Source of the DNA: Cinclus cinclus
Taxonomy: Eukaryota; Chordata; Aves; Passeriformes; Cinclidae
DNA: 64,000 bases
Direction of reading: 5' to 3'
Assembly: GCF_963662255.1 (NCBI RefSeq)
Contig: NW_026912164.1
Span: 108,001 to 172,000 of the forward strand
A program made the translations under genes and the position numbers. The notes beneath the pieces are model-generated. The model saw only the letters and a program-made list of their open reading frames with translations, searched no databases and had not been told where the DNA came from. Shown here one piece after another: positions 8,917 through 22,340 of this stretch. The stretch's first letter is position 1; each line of letters begins with the position of its first letter.

Positions 8917-10237
8917 TTGGGTCACAATGGATCCTTGCTTCTCTTAACCCCTGTGGTGTCACAATGCATCCCATGCCCTTTTAGGCCACTTGATGTCACA
9001 ATGAATCATTTGATTCTTGGCCTCCACGGTGGCATAATTGATCCTTGCTTCTATTGGTCCCCGTGCTGTAACAATCCATCCCTGGCCCTTTTTATACCCC
9101 CTGGTGCCACAAGGGATCATTAGATTGTTAGCCTGCATTGGGTCACAATGGTTCCTTGCTTCTCTTAACCTCTGTGGTGTCACAATGCATTCCAAGCCTT
9201 TTAGGCCACTTGGTCTTACAATGAACCATTTGATTCTTGGCCTTCATGGTGTCATAATGGTTCCTTGCTTCTATAGGTCCCCATGCTGTCAGAGTCCATC
9301 CGTGGTCCTTTTGCGCCCCCTGGTGTCAAAAGGGATTCTTAGATTGTTAGCCTGCATTGGGTCACAATGGTTCCTTGCTTCTCTTAACCCCTGTGGTGTC
9401 ACAATGCATCCCATGCCCTTTTAGGCCACTTGATGTCACAATGAATCATTTGATTCTTGGCCTCCATGGTGGCGTAATTGTACCAGGTTTTACTTGGGCC
9501 CCATGCTTTCACAATACATCCCTGCCCCTTTTAGGCCCATTGGTGTCAAAAGGGATCATTAGATTGTTAGCCTCCATTGGGTCACAATGGATCCTTGCTT
9601 CTCTTAACCCCTGTGCTGTCACAATGCATCCCATGCCCTTTTAGGCCACATGATGTCACAATGAATTATTTGATTCTTGGCCTCCATGGTGGCATAATAG
9701 ATCCTTGCTTCTATTGGTCCCCGTGCTGTAACAATTCATCCCTGGACCTTTTAGGCCCATTGGTGTCACAAGGGATCATTAGATTGTTAGCCTGCATTGG
9801 GTCACAATGGTTCCTTGCTTCTCTTAACCTCTGTGGTGTCATAATGCATCCCATGCCCTTTTAGGCCACTTGATGTCACAATGAATCATTTGATTCTTGG
9901 CCTCCATTGTGTCAAAATGGTTCCTTGTTTCTATTGGGCCCCATGCTGTCACAATTCATCCCTGGCCCTTTTACGCCCCCTGGTGTCAAATGGGATCCTG
10001 GGATTATTAGCCTCCATTGGGTCACAATGGATCCTTGCTTCTCTTAACCCCTGTGGTGTCACAATGCATCCCATGCCCTTTTAGGCCACTTGATGTCACA
10101 ATGAATCATTTGATTCTTGGCCTCCATGGTGGCATAATAGATCCTTGCTTCTATTGGTCCCCGTGCTGTAACAATCCATCCCTGGCCCTTTTTATACCCC
10201 CTGGTGCCACAAGGGATCATTAGATTGTTAGCCTGCA

Positions 10238-11118
10238 TTGGGTCACAATGGTTCCTTGCTTCTCTTAACCTCTGTGGTGTCACAATGCATTCCAAGCCCT
10301 TTTAGGCCACTTGGTCTTACAATGAACCATTTGATTTTAGGCCTTCCTGGTGTCATAATGGTTCCTTGCTTCTATAGGTCCCCATGCTGTCAGAGTCCAT
10401 CCGTGGTCCTTTTGCGCCCCCTGGTGTCAAAAGGGATTCTTAGATTGTTAGCCTGCATTGGGTCACAATGGTTCCTTGCTTCTCTTAACCCCTGTGGTGT
10501 CACAATGCATCCCATGCCCTTTTAGGCCACTTGATGTCACAATGAATCATTTGATTCTTGGCCTCCATGGTGGCGTAATTGTACCAGGTTTTACTTGGGC
10601 CCCACGCTTTCACAATACATCCCTGCCCCTTTTAGGCCCATTGGTGTCAAAAGGGATCATTAGATTGTTAGCCTGCATTGGGTCACAATGGATCCTTGCT
10701 TCTCTTAACCCCTGTGCTGTCACAATGCATCCCATGCACTTTTAGGCCACTTGATGTCACAATGAATTATTTGATTCTTGGCCTCCATGGTGGCATAATA
10801 GATCCTTGCTTGTATTGGTCCCCGTGCTGTAACAATTCATCCCTGGACCTTTTAGGCCCATTGGTGTCACAAGGGATCATTAGATTGTTAGCCTGCAATG
10901 GGTCACAATGGTTCCTTGCTTCTCTTAACCTCTGTGGTGTCACAATGCATCCCATGCCCTTTTAGGCCACTTGATGTCACAATGAATCATTTGATTCTTG
11001 GCCACCATGGTATCATAATTGTTCCTTGTTTCTATTGGGCCCCATGCTGTCACAATACATCCATGGCCCTTTTTATACCCCCTGTTCCCACAAGGGATCA
11101 TTAGATTGTTAGCCTGCA
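10238..11118. repeat. Four-monomer variant A-B-C-F (about 881 bp)
   Basis: Monomers at 10238 (A), 10458 (B), 10678 (C with private CATGCAC and TTGTATT changes) and 10898 (F). F stands where D-E would be. The same unit recurs at 31362-32242, 56011-56891 and, with other C forms, at 54030-54909, 57772-58652 and 59754-60634; the A of the 57772 unit is an E/A hybrid. Confidence 0.88.
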
Positions 11119-14100
11119 TTGGGTCACAATGGTTCCTTGCTTCTCTTAACCTCTGTGGTGTCACAATGCATTCCAAGCCCTTTTAGGCCACTTGGTCTTA
11201 CAATGAATCATTTGATTCTTGGCCTTCATGGTGTCATAATGGTTCCTTGCTTCCATAGGTCCCCATGCTGTCAGAGTCCATCCGTGGTCCTTTTGCGCCC
11301 CCTGGTGTCCAAAGGGATTCTTAGATTGTTAGCCTGCATTGGGTCACAATGGTTCCTTGGTTCTCTTAACCCCTGTGGTGTCACAATGCATCCCATGCCC
11401 TTTTAGGCCACTTGATGTCACAATGAATCATTTGATTCTTGGCCTCCATGGTGGCGTAATTGTACCAGCTTTTCATTGGGCCCCATGCTTTCACAATACA
11501 TCCCTGCTCCTTTTAGGCCCATTGGTGTCAAAAGGGATTATTAGATTGTTAGCCTCCATTGGGTCACAATGGATCCTTGCTTCTCTTAACCCCTGTGCTG
11601 TCACAATGCATCCCATGCCCTTTTAGGCCACATGATGTCACAATGAATTATTTGATTCTTGGCCTCCATGGTGGCATAATAGATCCTTGCTTCTATTGGT
11701 CCCCGTGCTGTAACAATTCATCCCTGGACCTTTTAGGCCCATTGGTGTCACAAGGGATCATTAGATTGTTAGCCTGCATTGGGTCACAATGGTTCCTTGC
11801 TTCTCTTAACCTCTGTGGTGTCATAATGCATCCCATGCCCTTTTAGGCCACTTGATGTCACAATGAATCATTTGATTCTTGGCCTCCATTGTGTCAAAAT
11901 GGTTCCTTGTTTCTATTGGGCCCCATGCTGTCACAATTCATCCCTGGCCCTTTTACGCCCCCTGGTGTCAAATGGGATCCTGGGATTATTAGCCTCCATT
12001 GGGTCACAATGGATCCTTGCTTCTCTTAACCCCTGTGGTGTCACAATGCATCCCATGCCCTTTTAGGCCACTTGATGTCACAATGAATCATTTGATTCTT
12101 GGCCTCCATGGTGGCATAATAGATCCTTGCTTCTATTGGTCCCCGTGCTGTAACAATCCATCCCTGGCCCTTTTTATACCCCCTGGTGCCACAAGGGATC
12201 ATTAGATTGTTAGCCTGCATTGGGTCACAATGGTTCCTTGCTTCTCTTAACCTCTGTGGTGTCACAATGCATTCCAAGCCCTTTTAGGCCACTTGGTCTT
12301 ACAATGAACCATTTGATTTTAGGCCTTCCTGGTGTCATAATGGTTCCTTGCTTCTATAGGTCCCCATGCTGTCAGAGTCCATCCGTGGTCCTTTTGCGCC
12401 CCCTGGTGTCAAAAGGGATTCTTAGATTGTTAGCCTGCATTGGGTCACAATGGTTCCTTGCTTCTCTTAACCCCTGTGGTGTCACAATGCATCCCATGCC
12501 CTTTTAGGCCACTTGATGTCACAATGAATCATTTGATTCTTGGCCTCCATGGTGGCGTAATTGTACCAGGTTTTACTTGGGCCCCACGCTTTCACAATAC
12601 ATCCCTGCCCCTTTTAGGCCCATTGGTGTCAAAAGGGATCATTAGATTGTTAGCCTCCATTGGGTCACAATGGATCCTTGCTTCTCTTAACCCCTGTGCT
12701 GTCACAATGCATCCCATGCCCTTTTAGGCCACATGATGTCACAATGAATTATTTGATTCTTGGCCTCCATGGTGGCATAATAGATCCTTGCTTCTATTGG
12801 TCCCCGTGCTGTAACAATCCATCCCTGGCCCTTTTTATACCCCCTGGTGCCACAAGGGATCATTAGATTGTTAGCCTGCATTGGGTCACAATGGTTCCTT
12901 GCTTCTCTTAACCTCTGTGGTGTCACAATGCATTCCAAGCCTTTTAGGCCACTTGGTCTTACAATGAACCATTTGATTCTTGGCCTTCATGGTGTCATAA
13001 TGGTTCCTTGCTTCTATAGGTCCCCATGCTGTCAGAGTCCATCCGTGGTCCTTTTGCGCCCCCTGGTGTCAAAAGGGATTCTTAGATTGTTAGCCTGCAT
13101 TGGGTCACAATGTTTCCTTGCTTCTCTTAACCCCTGTGGTATCACAATGCATTCCATGCCCTTTTAGGCCACTTGATGTCACAATGAATCATTTGATTCT
13201 TGGCCTCCATGGTGGCGTAATTGTACCAGGTTTTACTTGGGCCCCATGCTTTCACAATACATCCCTGCCCCTTTTAGGCCCATTGGTGTCAAAAGGGATC
13301 ATTAGATTGTTAGCCTCCATTGGGTCACAATGGATCCTTGCTTCTCTTAACCCCTGTGCTGTCACAATGCATCCCATGCCCTTTTAGGCCACATGATGTC
13401 ACAATGAATTATTTGATTCTTGGCCTCCATGGTGGCATAATAGATACTTGCTTCTATTTGTCCCCGTGCTGTAACAATTCATCCCTGGACCTTTTAGGCC
13501 CATTGGTGCCACAAGGGATCATTAGATTGTCATCCTGCATTGGGTCACAATGGTTCCTTGCTTCTCTTAACCTCTGTGGTGTCATAATGCATCCCATGCC
13601 CTTTTAGGCCACTTGATGTCACAATGAATCATTTGATTCTTGGCCTCCATTGTGTCAAAATGGTTCCTTGTTTCTATTGGGCCCCATGCTGTCACAATTC
13701 ATCCCTGGCCCTTTTACGCCCCCTGGTGTCAAATGGGATCCTGGGATTATTAGCCTCCATTGGGTCACAATGGATCCTTGCTTCTCTTAACCCCTGTGGT
13801 GTCACAATGCATCCCATGCCCTTTTAGGCCACTTGATGTCACAATGAATCATTTGATTCTTGGCCTCCATGGTGGCATAATAGATCCTTGCTTCTATTGG
13901 TCCCCGTGCTGTAACAATCCATCCCTGGCCCTTTTTATACCCCCTGGTGCCACAAGGGATCATTAGATTGTTAGCCTGCATTGGGTCACAATGGTTCCTT
14001 GCTTCTCTTAACCTCTGTGGTGTCACAATGCATTCCAAGCCTTTTAGGCCACTTGGTCTTACAATGAACCATTTGATTCTTGGCCTTCATGGTGTCATAA

Positions 14101-15300
14101 TGGTTCCTTGCTTCTATAGGTCCCCATGCTGTCAGAGTCCATCCGTGGTCCTTTTGCGCCCCCTGGTGTCAAAAGGGATTCTTAGATTGTTAGCCTGCAT
14201 TGGGTCACAATGGTTCCTTGCTTCTCTTAACCCCTGTGGTGTCACAATGCATCCCATGCCCTTTTAGGCCACTTGATGTCACAATGAATCATTTGATTCT
14301 TGGCCTCCATGGTGGCGTAATTGCACCAGGTTTTCATTGGGCCCCATGCTTTCACAATACATCCCTGCCCCTTTTAGGCCCATTGGTGTCAAAAGGGATT
14401 ATTAGATTGTTAGCCTCCATTGGGTCACAATGGATCCTTGCTTCTCTTAACCCCTGTGCTGTCACAATGCATCCCATGCCCTTTTAGGCCACATGATGTC
14501 ACAATGAATTATTTGATTCTTGGCCTCCATGGTGGCATAATAGATACTTGCTTCTATTGGTCCCCGTGCTGTAACAATTCATCCCTGGACCTTTTAGGCC
14601 CATTGGTGTCACAAGGGATCATTAGATTGTTAGCCTGCATTGGGTCACAATGGTTCCTTGCTTCTCTTAACCCCTGTGGTGTCACAATGCATTCCAAGCC
14701 CTTTTAGGCCACTTGGTCTTACAATGAACCATTTGATTCTTGGCCTTCATGGTGTCATAATGGTTCCTTGCTTCTATAGGTCCCCATGCTGTCAAGGTTC
14801 ATCCGTGGTCATTTTGCGCCCCCTGGTGTCAAAAGGGATTCTTAGATTGTTAGCCTGCATTGGGTCACAATGGTTCCTTACTTCTCTTAACCCCTGTGGT
14901 GTCACAATGCATCCCATGCCCTTTTAGGCCACTTGATGTCACAATGAATCATTTGATTCTTGGCCTCCATGGTGGCATAATGGTTCCTTGTTTCTATTGG
15001 TCCCCATGCTGTAACAATTCATCCCTGGCCCTTTTACGCCCCCTGGTGTCAAATGGGATCCTGGGATTATTAGCCTCCATTGGGTCACAATGGATCCTTG
15101 CTTCTCTTAACCCCTGTGGTGTCACAATGCATCCCATGCCCTTTTAGGCCACTTGATGTCACAATGAATCATTTGATTCTTGGCCTCCACGGTGGCATAA
15201 TTGATCCTTGCTTCTATTGGTCCCCGTGCTGTAACAATCCATCCCTGGCCCTTTTTATACCCCCTGGTGCCACAAGGGATCATTAGATTGTTAGCCTGCA

Positions 15301-15519
15301 TTGGGTCACAATGGTTCCTTGCTTCTCTTAACCTCTGTGGTGTCACAATGCATTCCAAGCCTTTTAGGCCACTTGGTCTTACAATGAATCATTTGATTCT
15401 TGGCCTTCATGGTGTCAAAATGGTTCCTTGCTTCTATAGGTCCCCATGCTGTCACAGTTCATCCGTGGTCCTTTTGTTCCCCCTGGTGTCAAAAGGGATT
15501 CTTAGATTGTTAGCCTGCA
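15301..15519. repeat. A'' monomer with altered CTCF-like site
   Basis: A'' has GTCAAAATGG, GTCACAGTTCATCCG and CTTTTGTTCCCCCTGG. The GCG of the usual GCGCCCCCTGG is replaced by GTT, removing the CpG and the GC end of the CTCF-like core. Copies lie at 15301, 40608 and 47209, all in equivalent positions of the 6.6 kb family. Confidence 0.85.
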
Positions 15520-15739
15520 TTGGGTCACAATGGTTCCTTGCTTCTCTTAACCCCTGTGGTGTCACAATGCATCCCATGCCCTTTTAGGCCACTTGATGTC
15601 ACAATGAATCATTTGATTCTTGGCCTCCATGGTGGCGTAATTGTACCAGGTTTTACTTGGGCCCCATGCTTTCACAATACATCCCTGCCCCTTTTAGGCC
15701 CATTGGTGTCAAAAGGGATCATTAGATTGTTAGCCTGCA

Positions 15740-15959
15740 TTGGGTCACAATGGTTCCTTGCTTCTTTTAACCCCTGTGCTGTCACAATGCATCCCATGCC
15801 CTTTTAGGCCACTTGATGTCACAATGAATCATTTGATTCTTGGCCTCCATTGTGTCAAAATGGTTCCTTGTTTCTATTGGGCCCCATGCTGTCACAATTC
15901 ATCCCTGGCCCTTTTACGCCCCCTGGTGTCAAATGGGATCCTGGGATTATTAGCCTCCA
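15740..15959. repeat. Hybrid C/D monomer
   Basis: The opening, with TTCTTTTAACCCC, equals that of the C monomer at 41047. The second half is D (CATTGTGTCAAAATGG). In the related blocks at 41047-41486 and 47648-48087 these are two separate monomers, so this copy has lost exactly one 220 bp unit. Confidence 0.85.
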
Positions 15960-16179
15960 TTGGGTCACAATGGATCCTTGCTTCTCTTAACCCCTGTGGT
16001 GTCACAATGCATCCCATGCCCTTTTAGGCCACTTGATGTCACAATGAATCATTTGATTCTTGGCCTCCATGGTGGCATAATAGATCCTTGCTTCTATAGG
16101 TCCCCATGCTGTCAGAGTCCATCCGTGGTCCTTTTGCGCCCCCTGGTGTCAAAAGGGATTCTTAGATTGTTAGCCTGCA
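15960..16179. repeat. Hybrid E/A monomer
   Basis: It begins as E or C (GGCATAATAGATCCTTGC) and switches within the shared TTGCTTCTAT to A (AGGTCCCCATGCTGTCAGAG). The switch point lies near 16095. Other E/A hybrids start at 41487, 43248, 48088, 49849 and 57772. In the first five contexts the hybrid takes the place of A at the start of an eight-monomer unit. Confidence 0.87.
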
Positions 16180-18380
16180 TTGGGTCACAATGGTTCCTTG
16201 CTTCTCTTAACCCCTGTGGTGTCACAATGCATCCCATGCCCTTTTAGGCCACTTGATGTCACAATGAATCACTTGATTCTTGGCCTCCATGGTGGCGTAA
16301 TTGTACCAGGTTTTACTTGGGCCCCACGCTTTCACAATACATCCCTGCCCCTTTTAGGCCCATTGGTGTCAAAAGGGATCATTAGATTGTTAGCCTCCAT
16401 TGGGTCACAATGGATCCTTGCTTCTCTTAACCCCTGTGGTGTCACAATGCATCCCATGCCCTTTTAGGCCACTTGATGTCACAATGAATTATTTGATTCT
16501 TGGACTCCATGGTGGCATAATAGATCCTTGCTTCTATTGGTCCCCGTGCTGTAACAATTCATCCCTGGACCTTTTAGGCCCATTGGTGTCACAAGGGATC
16601 ATTAGATTGTTAGCCTGCAATGGGTCACAATGGTTCCTTGCTTCTCTTAACCCCTGTGGTGTCACAATGCATCCCATGCCCTTTTAGGCCACTTGGTCTT
16701 ACAATGAACCATTTGATTCTTGGCCTTCATGGTGTCATAATGGTTCCTTGCTTCCATAGGTCCCCATGCTGTCAGAGTTCATCCGTGGTCCTTTTGCGCC
16801 CCCTGGTGTCAAAAGGGATTCTTAGATTGTTAGCCTGCATTGGGTCACAATGTTTCCTTGGTTCTCTTAACCCCTGTGGTGTCACAATGCATCCCGTGCC
16901 CTTTTAGGCCACTTGATGTCACAATGAATCATTTGATTCTTGGCCTCCATGGTGGCGTAATTGTACCAGGTTTTCATTGGGCCCCATGCTTTCACAATAC
17001 ATCCCTGCTCCTTTTAGGCCCATTGGTGTCAAAAAGGATCATTAGATTGTTAGCCTCCATTGGGTCACAATGGATCCTTGCTTCTCTTAACCCCTGTGCT
17101 GTCACAATGCATCCCATGCCCTTTTAGGCCACTTGATGTCACAATGAATTATTTGATTCTTGGCCTCCATGGTGGCATAATAGATACTTGCTTCTATTGG
17201 TCCCCGTGCTGTAACAATTCATCCCTGCCCCTTTTAGGCCCATTGGTGTCACAAGGGATCATTAGATTGTTAGCCTGCATTGGGTCACAATGGTTCCTTG
17301 CTTCTCTTAACCTCTGTGGTGTCATAATGCATCCCATGCCCTTTTAGGCCACTTGATGTCACAATGAATCATTTGATTCTTGGCCTCCATTGTGTCAAAA
17401 TGGTTCCTTGTTTCTATTGGGCCCCATGCTGTCACAATTCATCCCTGGCCCTTTTACGCCCCCTGGTGTCAAATGGGATCCTGGGATTATTAGCCTCCAT
17501 TGGGTCACAATGGATCCTTGCTTCTCTTAACCCCTGTGGTGTCACAATGCATCCCATGCCCTTTTAGGCCACTTGATGTCACAATGAATCATTTGATTCT
17601 TGGCCTCCATGGTGGCATAATAGATCCTTGCTTCTATTGGTCCCCGTGCTGTAACAATCCATCCCTGGCCCTTTTTATACCCCCTGGTGCCACAAGGGAT
17701 CATTAGATTGTTAGCCTGCATTGGGTCACAATGGTTCCTTGCTTCTCTTAACCCCTGTGGTGTCACAATGCATCCCATGCCCTTTTAGGCCACTTGATGT
17801 CACAATGAATCATTTGATTCTTGGCCTCCATGGTGGCGTAATTGTACCAGGTTTTACTTGGGCCCCACGCTTTCACAATACATCCCTGCCCCTTTTAGGC
17901 CCATTGGTGTCAAAAGGGATCATTAGATTGTTAGCCTCCATTGGGTCACAATGGATCCTTGCTTCTCTTAACCCCTGTGGTGTCACAATGCATCCCATGC
18001 CCTTTTAGGCCACTTGATGTCACAATGAATTATTTGATTCTTGGACTCCATGGTGGCATAATAGATCCTTGCTTCTATTGGTCCCCGTGCTGTAACAATT
18101 CATCCCTGGACCTTTTAGGCCCATTGGTGTCACAAGGGATCATTAGATTGTTAGCCTGCAATGGGTCACAATGGTTCCTTGCTTCTCTTAACCTCTGTGG
18201 TGTCACAATGCATCCCATGCCCTTTTAGGCCACTTGGTCTTACAATGAACCATTTGATTCTTGGCCTTCATGGTGTCATAATGGTTCCTTGCTTCCATAG
18301 GTCCCCATGCTGTCAGAGTTCATCCGTGGTCCTTTTGCGCCCCCTGGTGTCAAAAGGGATTCTTAGATTGTTAGCCTGCA

Positions 18381-18600
18381 TTGGGTCACAATGGTTCCTT
18401 GGTTCTCTTAACCCCTGTGCTGTCACAATGCATCCCATGCCCTTTTAGGCCACTTGATGTCACAATGAATCATTTGATTCTTGGCCTCCATGGTGGCGTA
18501 ATTGTACCAGGTTTTAATAGGGCCCCATGCTTTCACAATACATCCCTGCTCCTTTTAGGCCCATTGGTGTCAAAAAGGATCATTAGATTGTTAGCCTCCA
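18381..18600. repeat. Marked B monomer (TTTTAATAGGGCCC form)
   Basis: This B has AATAGGG in place of CATTGGG and CAAAAAGGATC in place of CAAAAGGGAT. It is always followed 440 bp later by a D with AATGGCTCC and 660 bp later by an E with ATAATAAATCC. The trio occurs at B starts 18381, 21241, 23001, 26961, 44128 and 50729, so it travels as one haplotype. Confidence 0.87.
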
Positions 18601-19159
18601 TTGGGTCACAATGGATCCTTGCTTCTCTTAACCCCTGTGCTGTCACAATGCATCCCATGCCCTTTTAGGCCACTTGATGTCACAATGAATTATTTGATTC
18701 TTGGCCTCCATGGTGGCATAATAGATCCTTGCTTCTATTGGTCCCCGTGCTGTAACAATTCATCCCTGCCCCTTTTAGGCCCATTGGTGTCACAAGGGAT
18801 CATTAGATTGTTAGCCTGCATTGGGTCACAATGGTTCCTTGCTTCTCTTAACCTCTGTGGTGTCATAATGCATCCCATGCCCTTTTAGGCCACTTGATGT
18901 CACAATGAATCATTTGATTCTTGGCCTCCATTGTGTCAAAATGGCTCCTTGTTTCTATTGGGCCCCATGCTGTCACAATTCATCCCTGGCCCTTTTACGC
19001 CCCCTGGTGTCAAATGGGATCCTGGGATTATTAGCCTCCATTGGGTCACAATGGATCCTTGCTTCTCTTAACCCCTGTGCTGTCACAATGCATCCCATGC
19101 CCTTTTAGGCCACTTGATGTCACAATGAATCATTTGATTCTTGGCCTCCATGGTGGCAT

Positions 19160-19165
19160 AATAAA
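19160..19165 (+). other. AATAAA hexamer created by one base change in an E monomer
   Basis: The E at 19041 reads GCATAATAAATCC where others read GCATAATAGATCC. That creates a poly(A)-signal hexamer. The same change is in E monomers at 21901, 23661, 27621, 44788 and 51389, all part of the duplicated marker trio. With no transcript evidence I treat it as a lineage marker only. Confidence 0.3.
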
Positions 19166-20580
19166 TCCTTGCTTCTATTGGTCCCCGTGCTGTAACAATC
19201 CATCCCTGGCCCTTTTTATACCCCCTGGTGCCACAAGGGATCATTAGATTGTTAGCCTGCATTGGGTCACAATGGTTCCTTGCTTCTCTTAACCTCTGTG
19301 GTGTCACAATGCATTCCAAGCCTTTTAGGCCACTTGGTCTTACAATGAACCATTTGATTCTTGGCCTTCATGGTGTCATAATGGTTCCTTGCTTCCATAG
19401 GTCCCCATGCTGTCAGAGTCCATCCGTGGTCCTTTTGCGCCCCCTGGTGTCAAAAGGGATTCTTAGATTGTTAGCCTGCATTGGGTCACAATGGTTCCTT
19501 GGTTCTCTTAACCCCTGTGGTGTCACAATGCATCCCATGCCCTTTTAGGCCACTTGATGTCACAATGAATCATTTGATTCTTGGCCTCCATGGTGGCGTA
19601 ATTGTACCAGGTTTTCATTGGGCCCCATGCTTTCACAATACATCCCTGCTCCTTTTAGGCCCATTGGTGTCAAAAGGGATTATTAGATTGTTAGCCTCCA
19701 TTGGGTCACAATGGATCCTTGCTTCTCTTAACCCCTGTGCTGTCACAATGCATCCCATGCCCTTTTAGGCCACTTGATGTCACAATGAATTATTTGATTC
19801 TTGGCCTCCATGGTGGCATAATAGATCCTTGCTTCTATTGGTCCCCGTGCTGTAACAATTCATCCCTGCCCCTTTTAGGCCCATTGGTGTCACAAGGGAT
19901 CATTAGATTGTTAGCCTGCATTGGGTCACAATGGTTCCTTGCTTCTCTTAACCTCTGTGGTGTCATAATGCATCCCATGCCCTTTTAGGCCACTTGATGT
20001 CACAATGAATCATTTGATTCTTGGCCTCCATTGTGTCAAAATGGTTCCTTGTTTCTATTGGGCCCCATGCTGTCACAATTCATCCCTGGCCCTTTTACGC
20101 CCCCTGGTGTCAAATGGGATCCTGGGATTATTAGCCTCCATTGGGTCACAATGGATCCTTGCTTCTCTTAACCCCTGTGCTGTCACAATGCATCCCATGC
20201 CCTTTTAGGCCACTTGATGTCACAATGAATCATTTGATTCTTGGCCTCCATGGTGGCATAATAGATCCTTGCTTCTATTGGTCCCCGTGCTGTAACAATC
20301 CATCCCTGGCCCTTTTTATACCCCCTGGTGCCACAAGGGATCATTAGATTGTTAGCCTGCATTGGGTCACAATGGTTCCTTGCTTCTCTTAACCTCTGTG
20401 GTGTCACAATGCATTCCAAGCCTTTTAGGCCACTTGGTCTTACAATGAACCATTTGATTCTTTGCCTTCATGGTGTCATAATGGTTCCTTGCTTCCATAG
20501 GTCCGCATGCTGTCAGAGTCCATCCGTGGTCCTTTTGCGCCCCCTGGTGTCAAAAGGGATTCTTAGATTGTTAGCCTGCA

Positions 20581-22340
20581 TTGGGTCACAATGGTTCCTT
20601 GCTTCTCTTAACCCCTGTGGTGTCACAATGCATCCCATGCCCTTTTAGGCCACTTGATGTCACAATGAATCATTTGATTCTTGGCCTCCATGGTGGCGTA
20701 ATTGTACCAGGTTTTACTTGGGCCCCACGCTTTCACAATACATCCCTGCCCCTTTTAGGCCCATTGGTGTCAAAAGGGATCATTAGATTGTTAGCCTCCA
20801 TTGGGTCACAATGGATCCTTGCTTCTCTTAACCCCTGTGGTGTCACAATGCATCCCATGCCCTTTTAGGCCACTTGATGTCACAATGAATTATTTGATTC
20901 TTGGACTCCATGGTGGCATAATAGATCCTTGCTTCTATTGGTCCCCGTGCTGTAACAATTCATCCCTGGACCTTTTAGGCCCATTGGTGTCACAAGGGAT
21001 CATTAGATTGTTAGCCTGCAATGGGTCACAATGGTTCCTTGCTTCTCTTAACCTCTGTGGTGTCACAATGCATCCCATGCCCTTTTAGGCCACTTGGTCT
21101 TACAATGAACCATTTGATTCTTGGCCTTCATGGTGTCATAATGGTTCCTTGCTTCCATAGGTCCCCATGCTGTCAGAGTTCATCCGTGGTCCTTTTGCGC
21201 CCCCTGGTGTCAAAAGGGATTCTTAGATTGTTAGCCTGCATTGGGTCACAATGGTTCCTTGGTTCTCTTAACCCCTGTGCTGTCACAATGCATCCCATGC
21301 CCTTTTAGGCCACTTGATGTCACAATGAATCATTTGATTCTTGGCCTCCATGGTGGCGTAATTGTACCAGGTTTTAATAGGGCCCCATGCTTTCACAATA
21401 CATCCCTGCTCCTTTTAGGCCCATTGGTGTCAAAAAGGATCATTAGATTGTTAGCCTCCATTGGGTCACAATGGATCCTTGCTTCTCTTAACCCCTGTGC
21501 TGTCACAATGCATCCCATGCCCTTTTAGGCCACTTGATGTCACAATGAATTATTTGATTCTTGGCCTCCATGGTGGCATAATAGATCCTTGCTTCTATTG
21601 GTCCCCGTGCTGTAACAATTCATCCCTGCCCCTTTTAGGCCCATTGGTGTCACAAGGGATCATTAGATTGTTAGCCTGCATTGGGTCACAATGGTTCCTT
21701 GCTTCTCTTAACCTCTGTGGTGTCATAATGCATCCCATGCCCTTTTAGGCCACTTGATGTCACAATGAATCATTTGATTCTTGGCCTCCATTGTGTCAAA
21801 ATGGCTCCTTGTTTCTATTGGGCCCCATGCTGTCACAATTCATCCCTGGCCCTTTTACGCCCCCTGGTGTCAAATGGGATCCTGGGATTATTAGCCTCCA
21901 TTGGGTCACAATGGATCCTTGCTTCTCTTAACCCCTGTGCTGTCACAATGCATCCCATGCCCTTTTAGGCCACTTGATGTCACAATGAATCATTTGATTC
22001 TTGGCCTCCATGGTGGCATAATAAATCCTTGCTTCTATTGGTCCCCGTGCTGTAACAATCCATCCCTGGCCCTTTTTATACCCCCTGGTGCCACAAGGGA
22101 TCATTAGATTGTTAGCCTGCATTGGGTCACAATGGTTCCTTGCTTCTCTTAACCTCTGTGGTGTCACAATGCATTCCAAGCCTTTTAGGCCACTTGGTCT
22201 TACAATGAACCATTTGATTCTTGGCCTTCATGGTGTCATAATGGTTCCTTGCTTCCATAGGTCCCCATGCTGTCAGAGTCCATCCGTGGTCCTTTTGCGC
22301 CCCCTGGTGTCAAAAGGGATTCTTAGATTGTTAGCCTGCA
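20581..22340. repeat. Eight-monomer unit B-C-A-B-C-D-E-A, copy 1 (1,760 bp)
   Basis: Starts: 20581, 20801, 21021, 21241, 21461, 21681, 21901, 22122. It is a 3-mer plus a 5-mer. The adjoining 1,760 bp repeat it almost base for base. The first C has GGACTCCATGG, and the inner B-D-E carry the marker trio. Related 8-mers start at 17721, 26301, 43468 and 50069. Confidence 0.88.

Larger units (their letters stand above)
6717..13980. repeat. Block 2: mostly canonical 5-mers
   Basis: Order: A B C D E (6717), A B C A' D' E (7818-9137), A B C D E (9138), A B C F (10238), A B C D E (11119), A B C/E (12220), A B C D E (12881-13980). From about 6775 to 13797 this block matches 27899-34921 at a constant offset of 21,124 bp. 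I noticed only scattered single-base differences, for example near 8278, 8662 and 11095. Confidence 0.88.
13981..17720. repeat. Block 3: A'-D', A'' and hybrid monomers
   Basis: Order: A B C A' D' E (13981-15300), A'' (15301), B (15520), C/D hybrid (15740), E/A hybrid (15960), B C A B C D E (16180-17720). From about 14420 onward this block corresponds to 39728-45.9 kb and again to 46.3-52.5 kb. It lacks two monomers present there: one at the C/D junction near 15740 and the E/A monomer before 17721. Confidence 0.85.
17721..20580. repeat. Block 4: B C + two A-E 5-mers + A
   Basis: Order: B C A B C D E A (17721-19480), B C D E A (19481-20580). E at 17500 runs straight into B, without A. Bases 17721 to about 20671 match 22341 to about 25291 at an offset of 4,620 bp. 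The block carries the marker trio described at 18381. Confidence 0.87.
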